Origin: Rhizobium laguerreae
Lineage (GTDB): Bacteria; Pseudomonadota; Alphaproteobacteria; Rhizobiales; Rhizobiaceae
Assembly: GCF_002008165.1 (NCBI RefSeq)
Contig: NZ_MRDM01000031.1
Coordinates: 124,001 to 188,000, forward strand
Direction of reading: 5' to 3'
DNA: 64,000 bases
The notes beneath the pieces are model-generated. The model was not told the DNA's origin and searched no databases. It worked only from the letters and a program-made list of their open reading frames with translations. Shown here piece by piece: positions 50,515-58,879 of the stretch; position 1 is the stretch's first letter, and each line of letters opens with the position of its first letter. The position numbers and the translations under genes were made by a program.

Positions 50515-50667
50515 TCAGCCGAGCTGCTCGGCGATCAGAGCCTGCAATTCGCGGCGGGTGAGAAGGCAGGGAAACGGCTTCCAGCTCCTGGGAGCATTGC
50601 GGACAGCCTCGTCATCCTCACGCGGATTCGCCGCCGCAACCGCGGTGGCTGTATGTGTGTTGTTCAA
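50515..50667 (-). CDS. Small 50-residue hypothetical protein upstream of rpsU
   Basis: A 50-residue frame starting at TTG 50667 with AAAGGA seven bases upstream. The product starts (M)NNTHTATAVAAANPREDDEA, continues APRSWKPFPCLLTRRELQALIAEQLG and ends 40 bases before the rpsU start. The basic middle, tryptophan and single cysteine show non-random composition. No family is recognised. It may be co-transcribed with rpsU from a promoter within 50697-51119. Confidence 0.5.
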   Translation of the reverse strand: MNNTHTATAVAAANPREDDEAVRNAPRSWKPFPCLLTRRELQALIAEQLG

Positions 50668-50680
50668 AAAGAAATCCTTT

Positions 50681-50696
50681 GCCGGCCTTGGCCGGC
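50681..50696 (-). promoter_or_regulatory. Hairpin next to the ribosome binding site of the 50667 gene
   Basis: GCCGGCC-TT-GGCCGGC is a perfect 7-bp stem with a 2-base turn. On the minus strand it ends directly before the AAAGGA Shine-Dalgarno of the small gene starting at 50667, so it could affect translation or mRNA stability. Confidence 0.4.
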
Positions 50697-51119
50697 GTTA
50701 TCGATTGTTTGTGGGATTGCCCATCACGCAGCCTTAAGGCGCGCGCCGATGCATAAGCGTCTCAATCAGCAGCCGGCAACGGCTTGGATTTCCGCCTGGA
50801 TCGGGTACATCAGCAACATAGGGCTCAGCGAGCAGAATTGCAACGGATAGCCCGGATGGTTGGCTCGGGGCATCGCCGATCGCCTTCAGATATACTCGGT
50901 GCCATTTTATTCAAGTTAGCCGGGTATAGTTTTTCCCGAATTTTCTTCAATTTTGCGCGAGAGTGACATTATTCCGCCGGAATGGAAGCAACGCGAAGAC
51001 CGCCATCGAAATTAACCTTCTGTTAAATAGACCATTGACTTGTAGTATTAATAGGTTGTTAAAGGAGCCGCTCGCTGAGGTCGAAATTGACCCGCCAATA
51101 AACATTTTAGGAGAGAGCC
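50697..51119. other. Intergenic region between rpsU neighbours and rapA
   Basis: No coding sequence was recognised. The right half is AT-rich. TTGACT around 51033-51038, followed by AT-rich sequence, could be part of the rapA promoter, and AGGAGAG lies eight bases before the rapA ATG. The left half should hold the promoter of the divergent 50667-rpsU transcript. No further structure was seen. Confidence 0.4.
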
Positions 51120-51833
51120 ATGGCTTCGCTGATACATGCAACTGATGATAGTGCAACATTTCAAGAAACTGATGTTATTTCCGGAAACCTGCTTTCCAAC
51201 GATTCTTCCGACAATGGCCACCTGTTCCTGCGCGCATTCGATGGCGCAAGTGTTGGCGCCAAGAGCGGCAACAGCCAGGTTACTGAAATCCAGGGCGATT
51301 ACGGCACCTTCTTCGTCAAGCCGGACGGCAGCTACACCTATGTCCTGAGCGACGCTGCCAAGATCGGTTTCGCCAACGGCGAATCGTTCCAAGAGAAGGT
51401 TTCCTACAAGATCTCCGACGGCAGCGGTCACACCGACGTCGGCCTGTTCACTTTGAACATCCAGGGCGTAACCAAGCCGATCGCAGTCGACGATACCTTC
51501 AGCTTCACCGAAGGCAACGCCATCGGCGGCAACGTTCTGGATAACGACATTGCCGGCGACAACGGCAAGATGTTCCTGCGTCAGTTCCTGACCGAGCAGG
51601 TAGACGGCAAGGATGGCGCCGTTACCGACGTTGCCGGCACCTACGGCATGTTCCACGTCAAGGCGGACGGCACATTCACCTATGAACTGACCTCCGATCT
51701 GGATGCAGGTCAGACGTACACGGAAGTTCTCCGTTACTACAAGATCTCCGATGGCGAAGGCCACACGGACACTGCCAAGGTGACGCTCAACATCACCGGC
51801 ACGGATGCTCATCCCGACGGCGTCGGTGTTTGA
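51120..51833 (+). CDS. rapA: RapA-type Rhizobium-adhering protein (two cadherin-like domains)
   Basis: A 237-residue protein made of two tandem, homologous beta-sandwich repeats (about 1-115 and 116-229). Each has a DD-TF/SF segment, a GNLLSNDSSDNGHLFLRAF or GNVLDNDIAGDNGKMFLRQF block and ends with YKISDGxGHTD. Acidic residues suit calcium binding. No Sec signal is present, as expected for substrates of the PrsDE type I system. R. leguminosarum RapA proteins are about this size, consist of two such domains and bind the polysaccharide matrix during attachment and biofilm formation. AGGAGAG precedes the ATG; a terminator follows. Confidence 0.75.
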   Translation: MASLIHATDDSATFQETDVISGNLLSNDSSDNGHLFLRAFDGASVGAKSGNSQVTEIQGDYGTFFVKPDGSYTYVLSDAAKIGFANGESFQEKVSYKISDGSGHTDVGLFTLNIQGVTKPIAVDDTFSFTEGNAIGGNVLDNDIAGDNGKMFLRQFLTEQVDGKDGAVTDVAGTYGMFHVKADGTFTYELTSDLDAGQTYTEVLRYYKISDGEGHTDTAKVTLNITGTDAHPDGVGV

Positions 51834-51859
51834 TCCGCAGCGATAGATCAGTGAGACAC

Positions 51860-51887
51860 GACGCCCGCCGCGCAATCGGCGGGCGTC
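51860..51887 (+). terminator. Terminator after rapA
   Basis: GACGCCCGCCG (51860-51870) and CGGCGGGCGTC (51877-51887) form a perfect 11-bp stem with loop CGCAAT, 27 bases after the rapA stop. The following CGCATTTCG is a weak T-tract. Confidence 0.75.
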
Positions 51888-51997
51888 CGCATTTCGCCAC
51901 TTGATACAAGGCCCGGCGGGAGCCGGTATATAATCCTTTTTAGCTAGTTCTTATAGACGCAGGGGAGGCGTAGTCTCGAAGTTCGGAGGACAGGCCC

Positions 51998-52186
51998 TTG
52001 ACCGAACACATCGAACCCAAGCAAATCGAGACAGACGATCTGACGAAAGTCTGGTCCGTAACAGAGTTCTGCGCTCGCCATCGGATAGATGACGAGGAGC
52101 AGGCGCTGTTGCTCAAACTTTTCGGCCCGTTCGCGACCGCCTCCGAATTGCTTCACAATGCCAAGCGCGCGCCAAGGTTCAGATGA
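51998..52186 (+). CDS. Small hypothetical protein
   Basis: A 62-residue protein starting at TTG 51998 with CGGAGGA seven bases upstream. TKVWSVTEFCARHRIDDEEQALL and LFGPFATASELLHNAKR, quoted by region, look like a short helical protein of a kind I have seen in rhizobia, with a turn that could be HTH-like. Function is unknown. It is upstream of the LuxR-type gene but not obviously coupled. Confidence 0.5.
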   Translation: MTEHIEPKQIETDDLTKVWSVTEFCARHRIDDEEQALLLKLFGPFATASELLHNAKRAPRFR

Positions 52187-52363
52187 ACCCCTCTTCAACC
52201 TCACAAATCCCGGCAAGTCACTTGGTGAACGAGACGGCGCGAGATATCGCCTGATCGGGTGACGCTCGCTATCTTGCCTCTCCTTAGACTTTTAGGCAGT
52301 AATCGAAATGGTGCGATCGTTGCATTTGGCGGAACCATCATCGTGAAAACGAGCGGCGCTGAT

Positions 52364-53551
52364 ATGGATCATGTCGATATCGTTGATGCTGTCTATCAGG
52401 CGGCGGTCCGTTCAGAACTATGGCCGGATACGCTGTGCGCGATCATTGATTACGTCGGTGCTGTCGCCGGAAATATTGTCTATCAGGCGCCTGATGGCCG
52501 CGGCAGCTTTCTGATCCCCGGCCGCATGCGTGAAGATTTGAATGCGCTCTATCTTCAGCATTACACGGGCAATCCCTATGCCCGTGCGTTCGAGAAGGTA
52601 AAGCCGGGCGAGATTGCAGTCGGCAATAGGTTGATCGATGCAGAGGCCGTAAGGCATTCCGCGTTTTACGCCGATATCTGCGAGCCTCAAAACATCTTCA
52701 ATCAGCTCTTCCTGCCGCATGCCAGCCTGCACGAGCGGGGAGGTATCGGCGGTGTCGCTCTGTTCCTGTCTCGTCAGCAAGACGAGCACGCCGCGGAGGC
52801 GGCAGCACGGTTAGAGCGGCTGAGCCCGCACATGGCGCGGGCGATCGATCTTTCCTTTCAGGTAAACCGGATCGCCCGCGCACCCGAATTGCCGCAACGG
52901 CTGATCGATGCAATCGCGGATGCGGCCGTGCTGATCGATAATCGGGGTGCCGTCCTTCTCCTCAATGCGGCAGCCGAAGCACTGCTCAAGCAGGCGGACG
53001 GCATTTTCCTCAGCCGATCCGAGAAGCCCTCGCTTGCAGCCCAGATCCCCGAGACATCCACCCGCCTGGCGAATGCCATTCGTCAGGCTTTGCTGATTGC
53101 CGATGGCGAAGACACGCCTTTCGAAGGGGCATTATCGATCTCTCGGCCATCTGGTTTGCCGCCTTATCTGGTGATGATCACGCCGCTTGCACCGACAGCG
53201 GTTTCCATATGGGATGCGATTGACAGCGGAGCGCGCGTCCTCATTCATATCGTCGATCCGGAAGCGAAGACGCGTCGGCAAGCGCAACAGCTGCAACACA
53301 TCTTTGGCCTGACGGAAGCCGAAACCCGGATCGCCGCACTGATCGGCAGCGGAATGAATCTGCCCGAGATTGCCCGGGTTCTTGGAATTTCGTCCAACAC
53401 GGTAAAAACCCACACCGGCCGATGCTTTGGCAAAACGGGGGTACGATCCCAGGCGGCTCTCGCCAGGCTGATTGCCTCGATCCCGATCGCCGGAAACAGG
53501 CCGGCGACGCCGTCCCGCACGAATGGAAAGAGCCGTCCGCGGCAATCGTAA
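52364..53551 (+). CDS. LuxR-family transcriptional regulator
   Basis: About 395 residues. A large N-terminal part (PAS-like around 170-240, IADAAVLIDNRGAVLLLNAAAEALL) precedes the C-terminal LuxR/FixJ HTH (LTEAETRIAALIGSGMNLPE and IARVLGISSNTVKTHTGRCFGKTG). No autoinducer-binding domain is recognisable, so it is not a clear quorum sensor. The start is uncertain: ATG 52364 before DHVDIVDAVYQAAV is preferred, while GTG 52259 is the frame limit. It could regulate nearby rapA or unlinked genes. Confidence 0.82.
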   Translation: MDHVDIVDAVYQAAVRSELWPDTLCAIIDYVGAVAGNIVYQAPDGRGSFLIPGRMREDLNALYLQHYTGNPYARAFEKVKPGEIAVGNRLIDAEAVRHSAFYADICEPQNIFNQLFLPHASLHERGGIGGVALFLSRQQDEHAAEAAARLERLSPHMARAIDLSFQVNRIARAPELPQRLIDAIADAAVLIDNRGAVLLLNAAAEALLKQADGIFLSRSEKPSLAAQIPETSTRLANAIRQALLIADGEDTPFEGALSISRPSGLPPYLVMITPLAPTAVSIWDAIDSGARVLIHIVDPEAKTRRQAQQLQHIFGLTEAETRIAALIGSGMNLPEIARVLGISSNTVKTHTGRCFGKTGVRSQAALARLIASIPIAGNRPATPSRTNGKSRPRQS

Positions 53552-53908
53552 ATTCTACGTCTTTTGCGAGAGCCGCAAAGAACGCTGTAGCACTCTGAAT
53601 TATGCAGTAGCCATCTTCACGCGGGAGATATGGTCTGGAGAGACCGCTGCGTGACCTCATAGGTCCGGGCAATTTTCCTGAATTGCTGCTCACTCTCTGC
53701 ACAAAATCTGCAATCCGGCGCGGCATTCTTCCGCCATGAGCAAGAACGACATCCCCCTCGCACCACACCGTCCGGCTTTGCCGGATCGCCTCCGCAATGA
53801 CGGATGGTGGCTGACGGAGGCGAGCTGGCCTCGAGGGACCGCCTCCGAGGAGACCCCAGCAACCATGCTCATCGTGATCGAAAAACGGCATCTACGAGAG
53901 GAGCACCA
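53552..53908. other. Intergenic region before the DUF4173 gene
   Basis: About 357 bases with no convincing gene; the overlapping short frames lack motifs and balanced composition. AGAGGAG at its right end is the ribosome binding site of the 53909 gene. No hairpin terminator for the LuxR-type gene was evident. Confidence 0.4.
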
Positions 53909-55444
53909 ATGGACACAACCGACACGCTGACAGAAGCAAAGCCCATCAGGCGTGGCAGTAGCCGGATTGCCACGCTGTCTGCGCTGGTGGCGCTGGCTGA
54001 TTTTATGATCTTTGGTCAGATGTCCGGGATAAACCTTTTCCTGTTTGCGCTCGCCGTCTGCGTCGGCATTCTACTTTCGGCCGGGAAGATCCGAGCGCCG
54101 TCAATGGCTGCTCTCCTGTTTGGTTTCTCGGTTCTGGCGTCGGCACCTCTGCTGGAAGCGCCCTCATTAACCGGCATCGCCCTTTGCTTCAGCGCGCTGA
54201 TAGCGGTTGCTCTCATCGTCGCCAGGCTTATGCCTCGCAGTCTGACCGGTCTGCCGATGGTGTTTCTCCGTTTCACTCTTGTCATTCCCTTGCGGCTTGC
54301 CGACGATATTAGGAAATATCTTAAGACGCCGGCCAGACGTTTCTCCTTCACCGTCGTTTGGCAGGGCGTCGGCCTCTGGATCATGCCGCTCGCTCTCGCC
54401 GCAGTCTTCGTGTTCCTCTTCGCGGCTGCAAACCCGCTGATCGAGATCGCGCTGCGCAGCATCCGCTTTGCCGTTCTGTTGCAGTTTCTCGACCTTTGGC
54501 GGATCGGCTTCTGGATGATGATCGCTACTGTGGTCTGGGCGATGTTGCGGCCGCGCCTGAAGCGGCGCGCTGCGAGGTCGCAAGCCAGCAGGGCGTTCGT
54601 CATCGTGCCGACCAGAAATGCACCGTTCGGCCAGGCCTCCCTGCTGCGGTCGCTGTTCCTCTTCAACGCGCTCTTTGCCGTGCAGACACTTCTCGATCTC
54701 GTCTATCTCTGGGGCGGCGCAGACCTGCCCGATCACATGAGTCACGCAGAATATGCTCATCGCGGCGCCTATCCGCTGATTGCGACGGCGCTTCTGGCCG
54801 CCGGTTTCGTTCTCCTCGCCATGCGTCGCGGCGGGCCTGGCGATCAAAGTTCGCTGATCCGCGGCCTCGTCCATGCCTGGATAGGCCAGAACGTCCTTCT
54901 CTGCCTGTCCTCGATTCTGCGGCTTGGACTTTACGTCGAGGCCTATTCGCTGACGGAGCTGCGCGTCGCCGCCGGCCTCTGGATGGGCATCGTCGCTGTC
55001 GGCCTCGTCTTGATCCTGCTGCGCATTCTGCTCGACCGATCCAACGAGTGGCTGATCGCCACGAACCTCGCTTCGCTGATTGCGGTGCTCTATATCAGCG
55101 CCTTCATCGACTTCCCTGATGTCATCGCCCGCTTCAATGTCGTCCACAGTCAGGAAATCAGCCAGGAAGGCCCGCCGCTCGACCTTGATTATCTCTCCTC
55201 GCTCGGTCCTTCCGTCATTCCGGCGCTCGATCTCTACCTCCTCAAGCTGCCGGATCACCTGATCGAGCAGAGGAGCCAAGCTGCGACAGTTCGGCACTAC
55301 CTCGCCAGGAATTTTGAGATGCGCCGGCGGGACTGGCGGAACTGGACCTTCCGGGCGGCGCGGTTGGAGAGTTATCTTCTGGCTCCCATTGCAAGACAGA
55401 ACGAGAACGATAACAACAGGCACGACAAACCAATGCAGGACTAG
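53909..55444 (+). CDS. DUF4173-family polytopic membrane protein
   Basis: A 511-residue inner-membrane protein with about ten or more hydrophobic segments, from SRIATLSALVALADFMIFGQ onward, and a soluble C-terminal tail (about 410-511) with LDLDYLSSLGPSVIPALDLY. The tail pattern, including the YHLAR-like VRHYLARNFEMRRRDWRNWTF segment, is typical of DUF4173 proteins. AGAGGAG precedes ATG 53909. Its stop touches the response-regulator start, so it is in one operon with a two-component system. Its biochemical role is unknown. Confidence 0.8.
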   Translation: MDTTDTLTEAKPIRRGSSRIATLSALVALADFMIFGQMSGINLFLFALAVCVGILLSAGKIRAPSMAALLFGFSVLASAPLLEAPSLTGIALCFSALIAVALIVARLMPRSLTGLPMVFLRFTLVIPLRLADDIRKYLKTPARRFSFTVVWQGVGLWIMPLALAAVFVFLFAAANPLIEIALRSIRFAVLLQFLDLWRIGFWMMIATVVWAMLRPRLKRRAARSQASRAFVIVPTRNAPFGQASLLRSLFLFNALFAVQTLLDLVYLWGGADLPDHMSHAEYAHRGAYPLIATALLAAGFVLLAMRRGGPGDQSSLIRGLVHAWIGQNVLLCLSSILRLGLYVEAYSLTELRVAAGLWMGIVAVGLVLILLRILLDRSNEWLIATNLASLIAVLYISAFIDFPDVIARFNVVHSQEISQEGPPLDLDYLSSLGPSVIPALDLYLLKLPDHLIEQRSQAATVRHYLARNFEMRRRDWRNWTFRAARLESYLLAPIARQNENDNNRHDKPMQD

Positions 55445-55446
55445 TG

Positions 55447-56151
55447 ATGGCGCCCCGCATTCTCGTCGTCGATGACGAACCTCATATCCGCGACGTGATT
55501 TGCTTCGCCCTTGAGCGCGCCGGCCTGGCATCAACGGCCGCCCGCAACGGCACCGAGGCGATGACGGCCTTCCGCCGCGGCAACATCGATCTCATCATCC
55601 TCGATATCGGCATGGCCGACATGGACGGCCTGGAGGTCTGTCGCCATATCCGCAAGACGTCGGCATTGCCGATCCTGTTTCTTTCGGCGCGCGACGAGGA
55701 GATCGACAGGGTGCTCGGGCTCGAAATCGGCGGGGACGATTATGTCACCAAGCCGTTCAGTCCGCGCGAACTCGTGGCTAGGGTCAAGGCGATTTTGAAG
55801 CGCAGCAGCAATGAAGTGGGGGCTGACAGACGCCACGCCACCCTTGTCGCCGGTGAACTCAGCCTGGATCGGCGTGGCAGGACGGTCATGTTTGGAGAGA
55901 GCACCATCGCAATGACAGCGCTCGAATTCGCAATCCTGGATGCATTATTGTCACGCCCCGATATGGTCTTCAGCCGCGAACAGTTGATGGAGGCGGCCTA
56001 TGGCGCCGGAACCTATGTCGCTGACCGGACGATCGACAGCCATATCCGCAACATCAGGGCCAAGTTCCTGGCGGTCGGCGGTTCCGCGATCATTGCAACC
56101 GTTCACGGCATCGGTTTCAAGCTCGCCGCCGACATCGGGAGGAAGGCCTGA
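55447..56151 (+). CDS. OmpR-family response regulator
   Basis: A 234-residue response regulator. The receiver domain has acidic DDEPH (residues 9-13), phospho-Asp53 in ILDIGMADMDG, Thr/Ser in LFLSARD and Lys in YVTKPFSP. The C-terminal winged HTH (about 130-230) ends with HGIGFKLAADIG. ATG 55447 or GTG 55444 can start it; either overlaps or abuts the DUF4173 stop. The stop overlaps the kinase start (TGATG). Confidence 0.92.
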   Translation: MAPRILVVDDEPHIRDVICFALERAGLASTAARNGTEAMTAFRRGNIDLIILDIGMADMDGLEVCRHIRKTSALPILFLSARDEEIDRVLGLEIGGDDYVTKPFSPRELVARVKAILKRSSNEVGADRRHATLVAGELSLDRRGRTVMFGESTIAMTALEFAILDALLSRPDMVFSREQLMEAAYGAGTYVADRTIDSHIRNIRAKFLAVGGSAIIATVHGIGFKLAADIGRKA

Positions 56152-57155
56152 TGTCGGCACCGAAAGTCAGGACGAAGTGGCGGCCGACGCTGGCGCTGAT
56201 CGTCTATGTCGTGCTTCTCGCGGTCATGGCGCTGCCGATCCTGATCGTCATCTGGTTTCGTGCCGTGGAGGCGAGTTCGAACCGGATGGCACCAGCGGAG
56301 ATCGGCGCCCTCGTCGTTGCATTCATCCTGACGCTCGGTGTTGCCTATGTGCTGACGCGCACCATCACCGGGCCTATCGACGCTTTGATCGCCCGGACGG
56401 AAGAGATCGCCCGCGGCGGCAAGGGAGCAATCCAGCCGCTGGAAAGCTATGGAACGCGCGAGATCGCCGTCCTGTCGCAAAGCTTCCTCGATCTCGCCGG
56501 AAAACTGGTCGATCGCACCGAATATGTTCACTCCTTTGCTGCCCATGTCTCCCACGAACTGAAATCGCCGCTGACGGCCATCCGCGGTGCGGCAGAGCTT
56601 TTGCGCGATGACGATGCCGAAAGGCCGATGACGAAGGCGCAGCGGTTGCACTTTCTCGACAACATCGTCGCCGATGCCGTCCGGCTCGATGCATTGTTGC
56701 AGCGGCTGAGGGAACTTGCGCAGGCGGAAACGCCCGTGGCCGAGGGCAGAAGCAGCGTCACGGACATCATATCCTCACTGCGCGGGCGATTTCCCGCTCT
56801 CAATATTTCCGGCACAGGCGATACGGAAATATCGGTTGCTCTTCCCCAGGAAGCAGCCGGCATCGTCTTTGCCAACCTCGCCGAAAACGCTCTTCAGCAC
56901 GGCGCCACGCTGTTGGAACTCAGAGTATCGGCCGACGGCCGAACAGCCGTCATTCTTATCCGCGACGACGGCAGCGGTATCTGCGAGGCCAATCGCCAAC
57001 GCATCTTTCAGCCGTTCTTCTCAACCCGCCGCGAACAGGGCGGTACCGGCATGGGCCTCGGTATCGTCCACGCCATGCTGAGCTCCCATGGCGGCACGAT
57101 CCGCCTGCTGCAGACAACCGGCGGCACCGAGTTCGAAATCACCATCCCCCTGTAA
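56151..57155 (+). CDS. Sensor histidine kinase with minimal periplasmic loop (CreC-like)
   Basis: A 334-residue kinase. TM1 about 14-36 and TM2 about 51-68 leave only some 14 residues outside, too few for a ligand domain. HAMP is about 69-120, His135 is the phosphorylation site in HVSHELKSPLTAIRG, and the ATPase domain has NLAENALQHGA, IRDDGSGICE and GTGMGLGIVHAM. The pattern resembles CreC. A co-transcribed membrane protein (DUF4173) may supply the sensing function. Confidence 0.9.
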   Translation: MSAPKVRTKWRPTLALIVYVVLLAVMALPILIVIWFRAVEASSNRMAPAEIGALVVAFILTLGVAYVLTRTITGPIDALIARTEEIARGGKGAIQPLESYGTREIAVLSQSFLDLAGKLVDRTEYVHSFAAHVSHELKSPLTAIRGAAELLRDDDAERPMTKAQRLHFLDNIVADAVRLDALLQRLRELAQAETPVAEGRSSVTDIISSLRGRFPALNISGTGDTEISVALPQEAAGIVFANLAENALQHGATLLELRVSADGRTAVILIRDDGSGICEANRQRIFQPFFSTRREQGGTGMGLGIVHAMLSSHGGTIRLLQTTGGTEFEITIPL

Positions 57156-57308
57156 ATCTGATCCGATTGACATCGCGTCGATGCGATGTGCGGCCCGCAA
57201 TTTGTCTTTGATGCCCCACTCCACGATTATCAGGCCCACAGGATGGCGGGGAGAAACTCGCTACCGACAACCGGCCGAGCCACCCTCCCCCAATCTCGTA
57301 TTCGCGTC

Positions 57309-58073
57309 TCACCGTGTCGTATAACCGCCGTCGATAACCAGCACTTCGCCGGTGACATAACTTGCCGCCGCCGAGCAGAGGAACAATGCGGCACCCGCCA
57401 CCTCTTCCGGCTGCCCGACGCGTCCCATCGGGGTCATGCTGCGCCAGGTCGGGAACCAGTCGGGATTGTCGATGCCGCCGCGCGACAGATCGGTCTCGAT
57501 GTAGCCGGGGGCGATGGCGTTGACGCGGATATTCTCGGCGGCAACTTCGCTGGCGAGGCTTTTCGTCATCATGTGGACCGCCGCCTTGGAGGTATTATAG
57601 GCGACCTGGTTTTGGGGAATGTTGGACACGATGCCCGATATCGAGCCGATATTGAGGATGGCGCCGCCGCCTTGGCGCCGCATCGGTGCTAATGCGGCGC
57701 GGCAGGCGCGAAAGACGGCGTCGACATTGACCGTCATGATCTCGCGCCAGATGGTATCGGGAAATTCGCCGCTGTCGCCGTGAATGGCGATGCCGGCATT
57801 GTTGACGAGGATGTCGAGCCGCCCCGCCCGCGAAAGAGTCTCAGCGACGAGTTCGTCGGCAGCGCTTTCCTTCGTCAGGTTGACGGCGATGAAATCGCAA
57901 TCGACGCCGGCCTTGGAGAGCTGGTCTTCCGCGGCCGGATTGCGGGTTCTGCCGGTGATGATGACTTTGGCACCCGCCTCGCCGAGCGCCTCGGCGATGG
58001 CAAGCCCGATGCCGCGCGTGCCGCCGGTCACCAGCGCCACCTGTCCGTTCAGGCGAAATCTGTCGAAGATCAT
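57309..58073 (-). CDS. Short-chain dehydrogenase/reductase (polyol dehydrogenase-like)
   Basis: A 254-residue SDR. TGGTRGIG is the dinucleotide motif, LVNNAGIAIHG and LNIGSISG follow, YNTSK is the catalytic Tyr/Lys pair and VTGEVLVIDGGYT the C-terminal signature. It resembles the arabinitol/sorbitol/gluconate dehydrogenase cluster. It is the last gene of the minus-strand ribitol-type operon, 52 bases after the ribitol dehydrogenase gene, and may handle a second polyol or the keto-sugar product. The exact substrate is not readable. Confidence 0.85.
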   Translation of the reverse strand: MIFDRFRLNGQVALVTGGTRGIGLAIAEALGEAGAKVIITGRTRNPAAEDQLSKAGVDCDFIAVNLTKESAADELVAETLSRAGRLDILVNNAGIAIHGDSGEFPDTIWREIMTVNVDAVFRACRAALAPMRRQGGGAILNIGSISGIVSNIPQNQVAYNTSKAAVHMMTKSLASEVAAENIRVNAIAPGYIETDLSRGGIDNPDWFPTWRSMTPMGRVGQPEEVAGAALFLCSAAASYVTGEVLVIDGGYTTR

Positions 58074-58125
58074 GGCCGTTTCCTCTTGAGTGGGTTCGCG
58101 AGTGTAGAAGGCGGATGCACTTTCG

Positions 58126-58854
58126 TCAGATGTCGGCGCTCTGCGGCAGGATGACGAGATCGCGGATGGTGATGTTGCGTGGGCGTGTCAGCATGAAGAG
58201 CACGGCTTCGGCCACTTCGTTCGCCTCCATCAGGCCCCCTGCTGCGAGCGCCTCGTCCAGCTTTTCCTGCGGCCAATCGCTGAGAAGGGCCGTGACCACG
58301 GGGCCTGGAGCGACGGCGCCGACCCGCAAGCCATGCTTGGCCACCTGCCGCCGCAGCGTATGGACGAATGCCTGGACCGCGTGTTTCGAGGCCGTGTAAA
58401 TCGGCTCCCAGACGACGGGGATCATGCCGGCGACGGAACTCGTCAGGATGATATCCCCGGTCTTGCGCTCGACCATATGCGGCAAAACGGCATGCACCGA
58501 GCGGAAGGCGGCATTGATGTTCAGGTTGAGCATCCGGTCCCAGGCATCCGGGTCGCCGCCCAGCACCTCGCCGCCGATATAGGAGCCGGCATTGGCATGG
58601 AAGATGTCCAACTGACCGGCTTTCTCCAGAATCTCAGGCACCATTCGTTCGACGCTTTTCGGATCGGTGAGATCGATGACCAAGGGAATGGCGTTGGCGT
58701 CGAGTTTCGAGCAGATTTCCTTCAAGGCGTCTTCATTCCGGTCGACCAGCACGACCCGAGCGCCCGCGGCAAGCATGGTCTTGGCGCATTCAAGGCCGAT
58801 ACCCGACGCCGCTCCGGTGACAGCCGCGACTTTTCCAGACAGATCCTGTCCCAT
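58126..58854 (-). CDS. rbtD: Ribitol 2-dehydrogenase-like SDR
   Basis: A 242-residue SDR that closely follows Klebsiella ribitol dehydrogenase as I remember it: LSGKVAAVTGAASGIGLECA, LDIFHANAGSYIGG, GDPDAWDRMLNLNINAAFR, WEPIYTASKHAVQAFVHT and VRDLVILPQSADI-like tail (here TIRDLVILPQSADI). The reaction would be ribitol plus NAD+ to D-ribulose. The unusual HANAG in place of NNAG is also in that enzyme. ATG 58854 has AGAGGAAG upstream. No ribulokinase gene is in the window, so the pathway continues elsewhere. Confidence 0.8.
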   Translation of the reverse strand: MGQDLSGKVAAVTGAASGIGLECAKTMLAAGARVVLVDRNEDALKEICSKLDANAIPLVIDLTDPKSVERMVPEILEKAGQLDIFHANAGSYIGGEVLGGDPDAWDRMLNLNINAAFRSVHAVLPHMVERKTGDIILTSSVAGMIPVVWEPIYTASKHAVQAFVHTLRRQVAKHGLRVGAVAPGPVVTALLSDWPQEKLDEALAAGGLMEANEVAEAVLFMLTRPRNITIRDLVILPQSADI

Positions 58855-58879
58855 TTTCTTCCTCTGCTTTCTGGTTGCT

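Noticed and set aside
50697..51119. Small plus-strand frames near 50784-51145 as genes
   Set aside because: They lack ribosome binding sites and conserved composition, and overlap the probable rapA promoter and leader.
53552..53908. Antisense frames of 60-216 codons around 53241-53891
   Set aside because: They are shadows of the LuxR gene and of intergenic sequence, with no motifs or ribosome binding sites.
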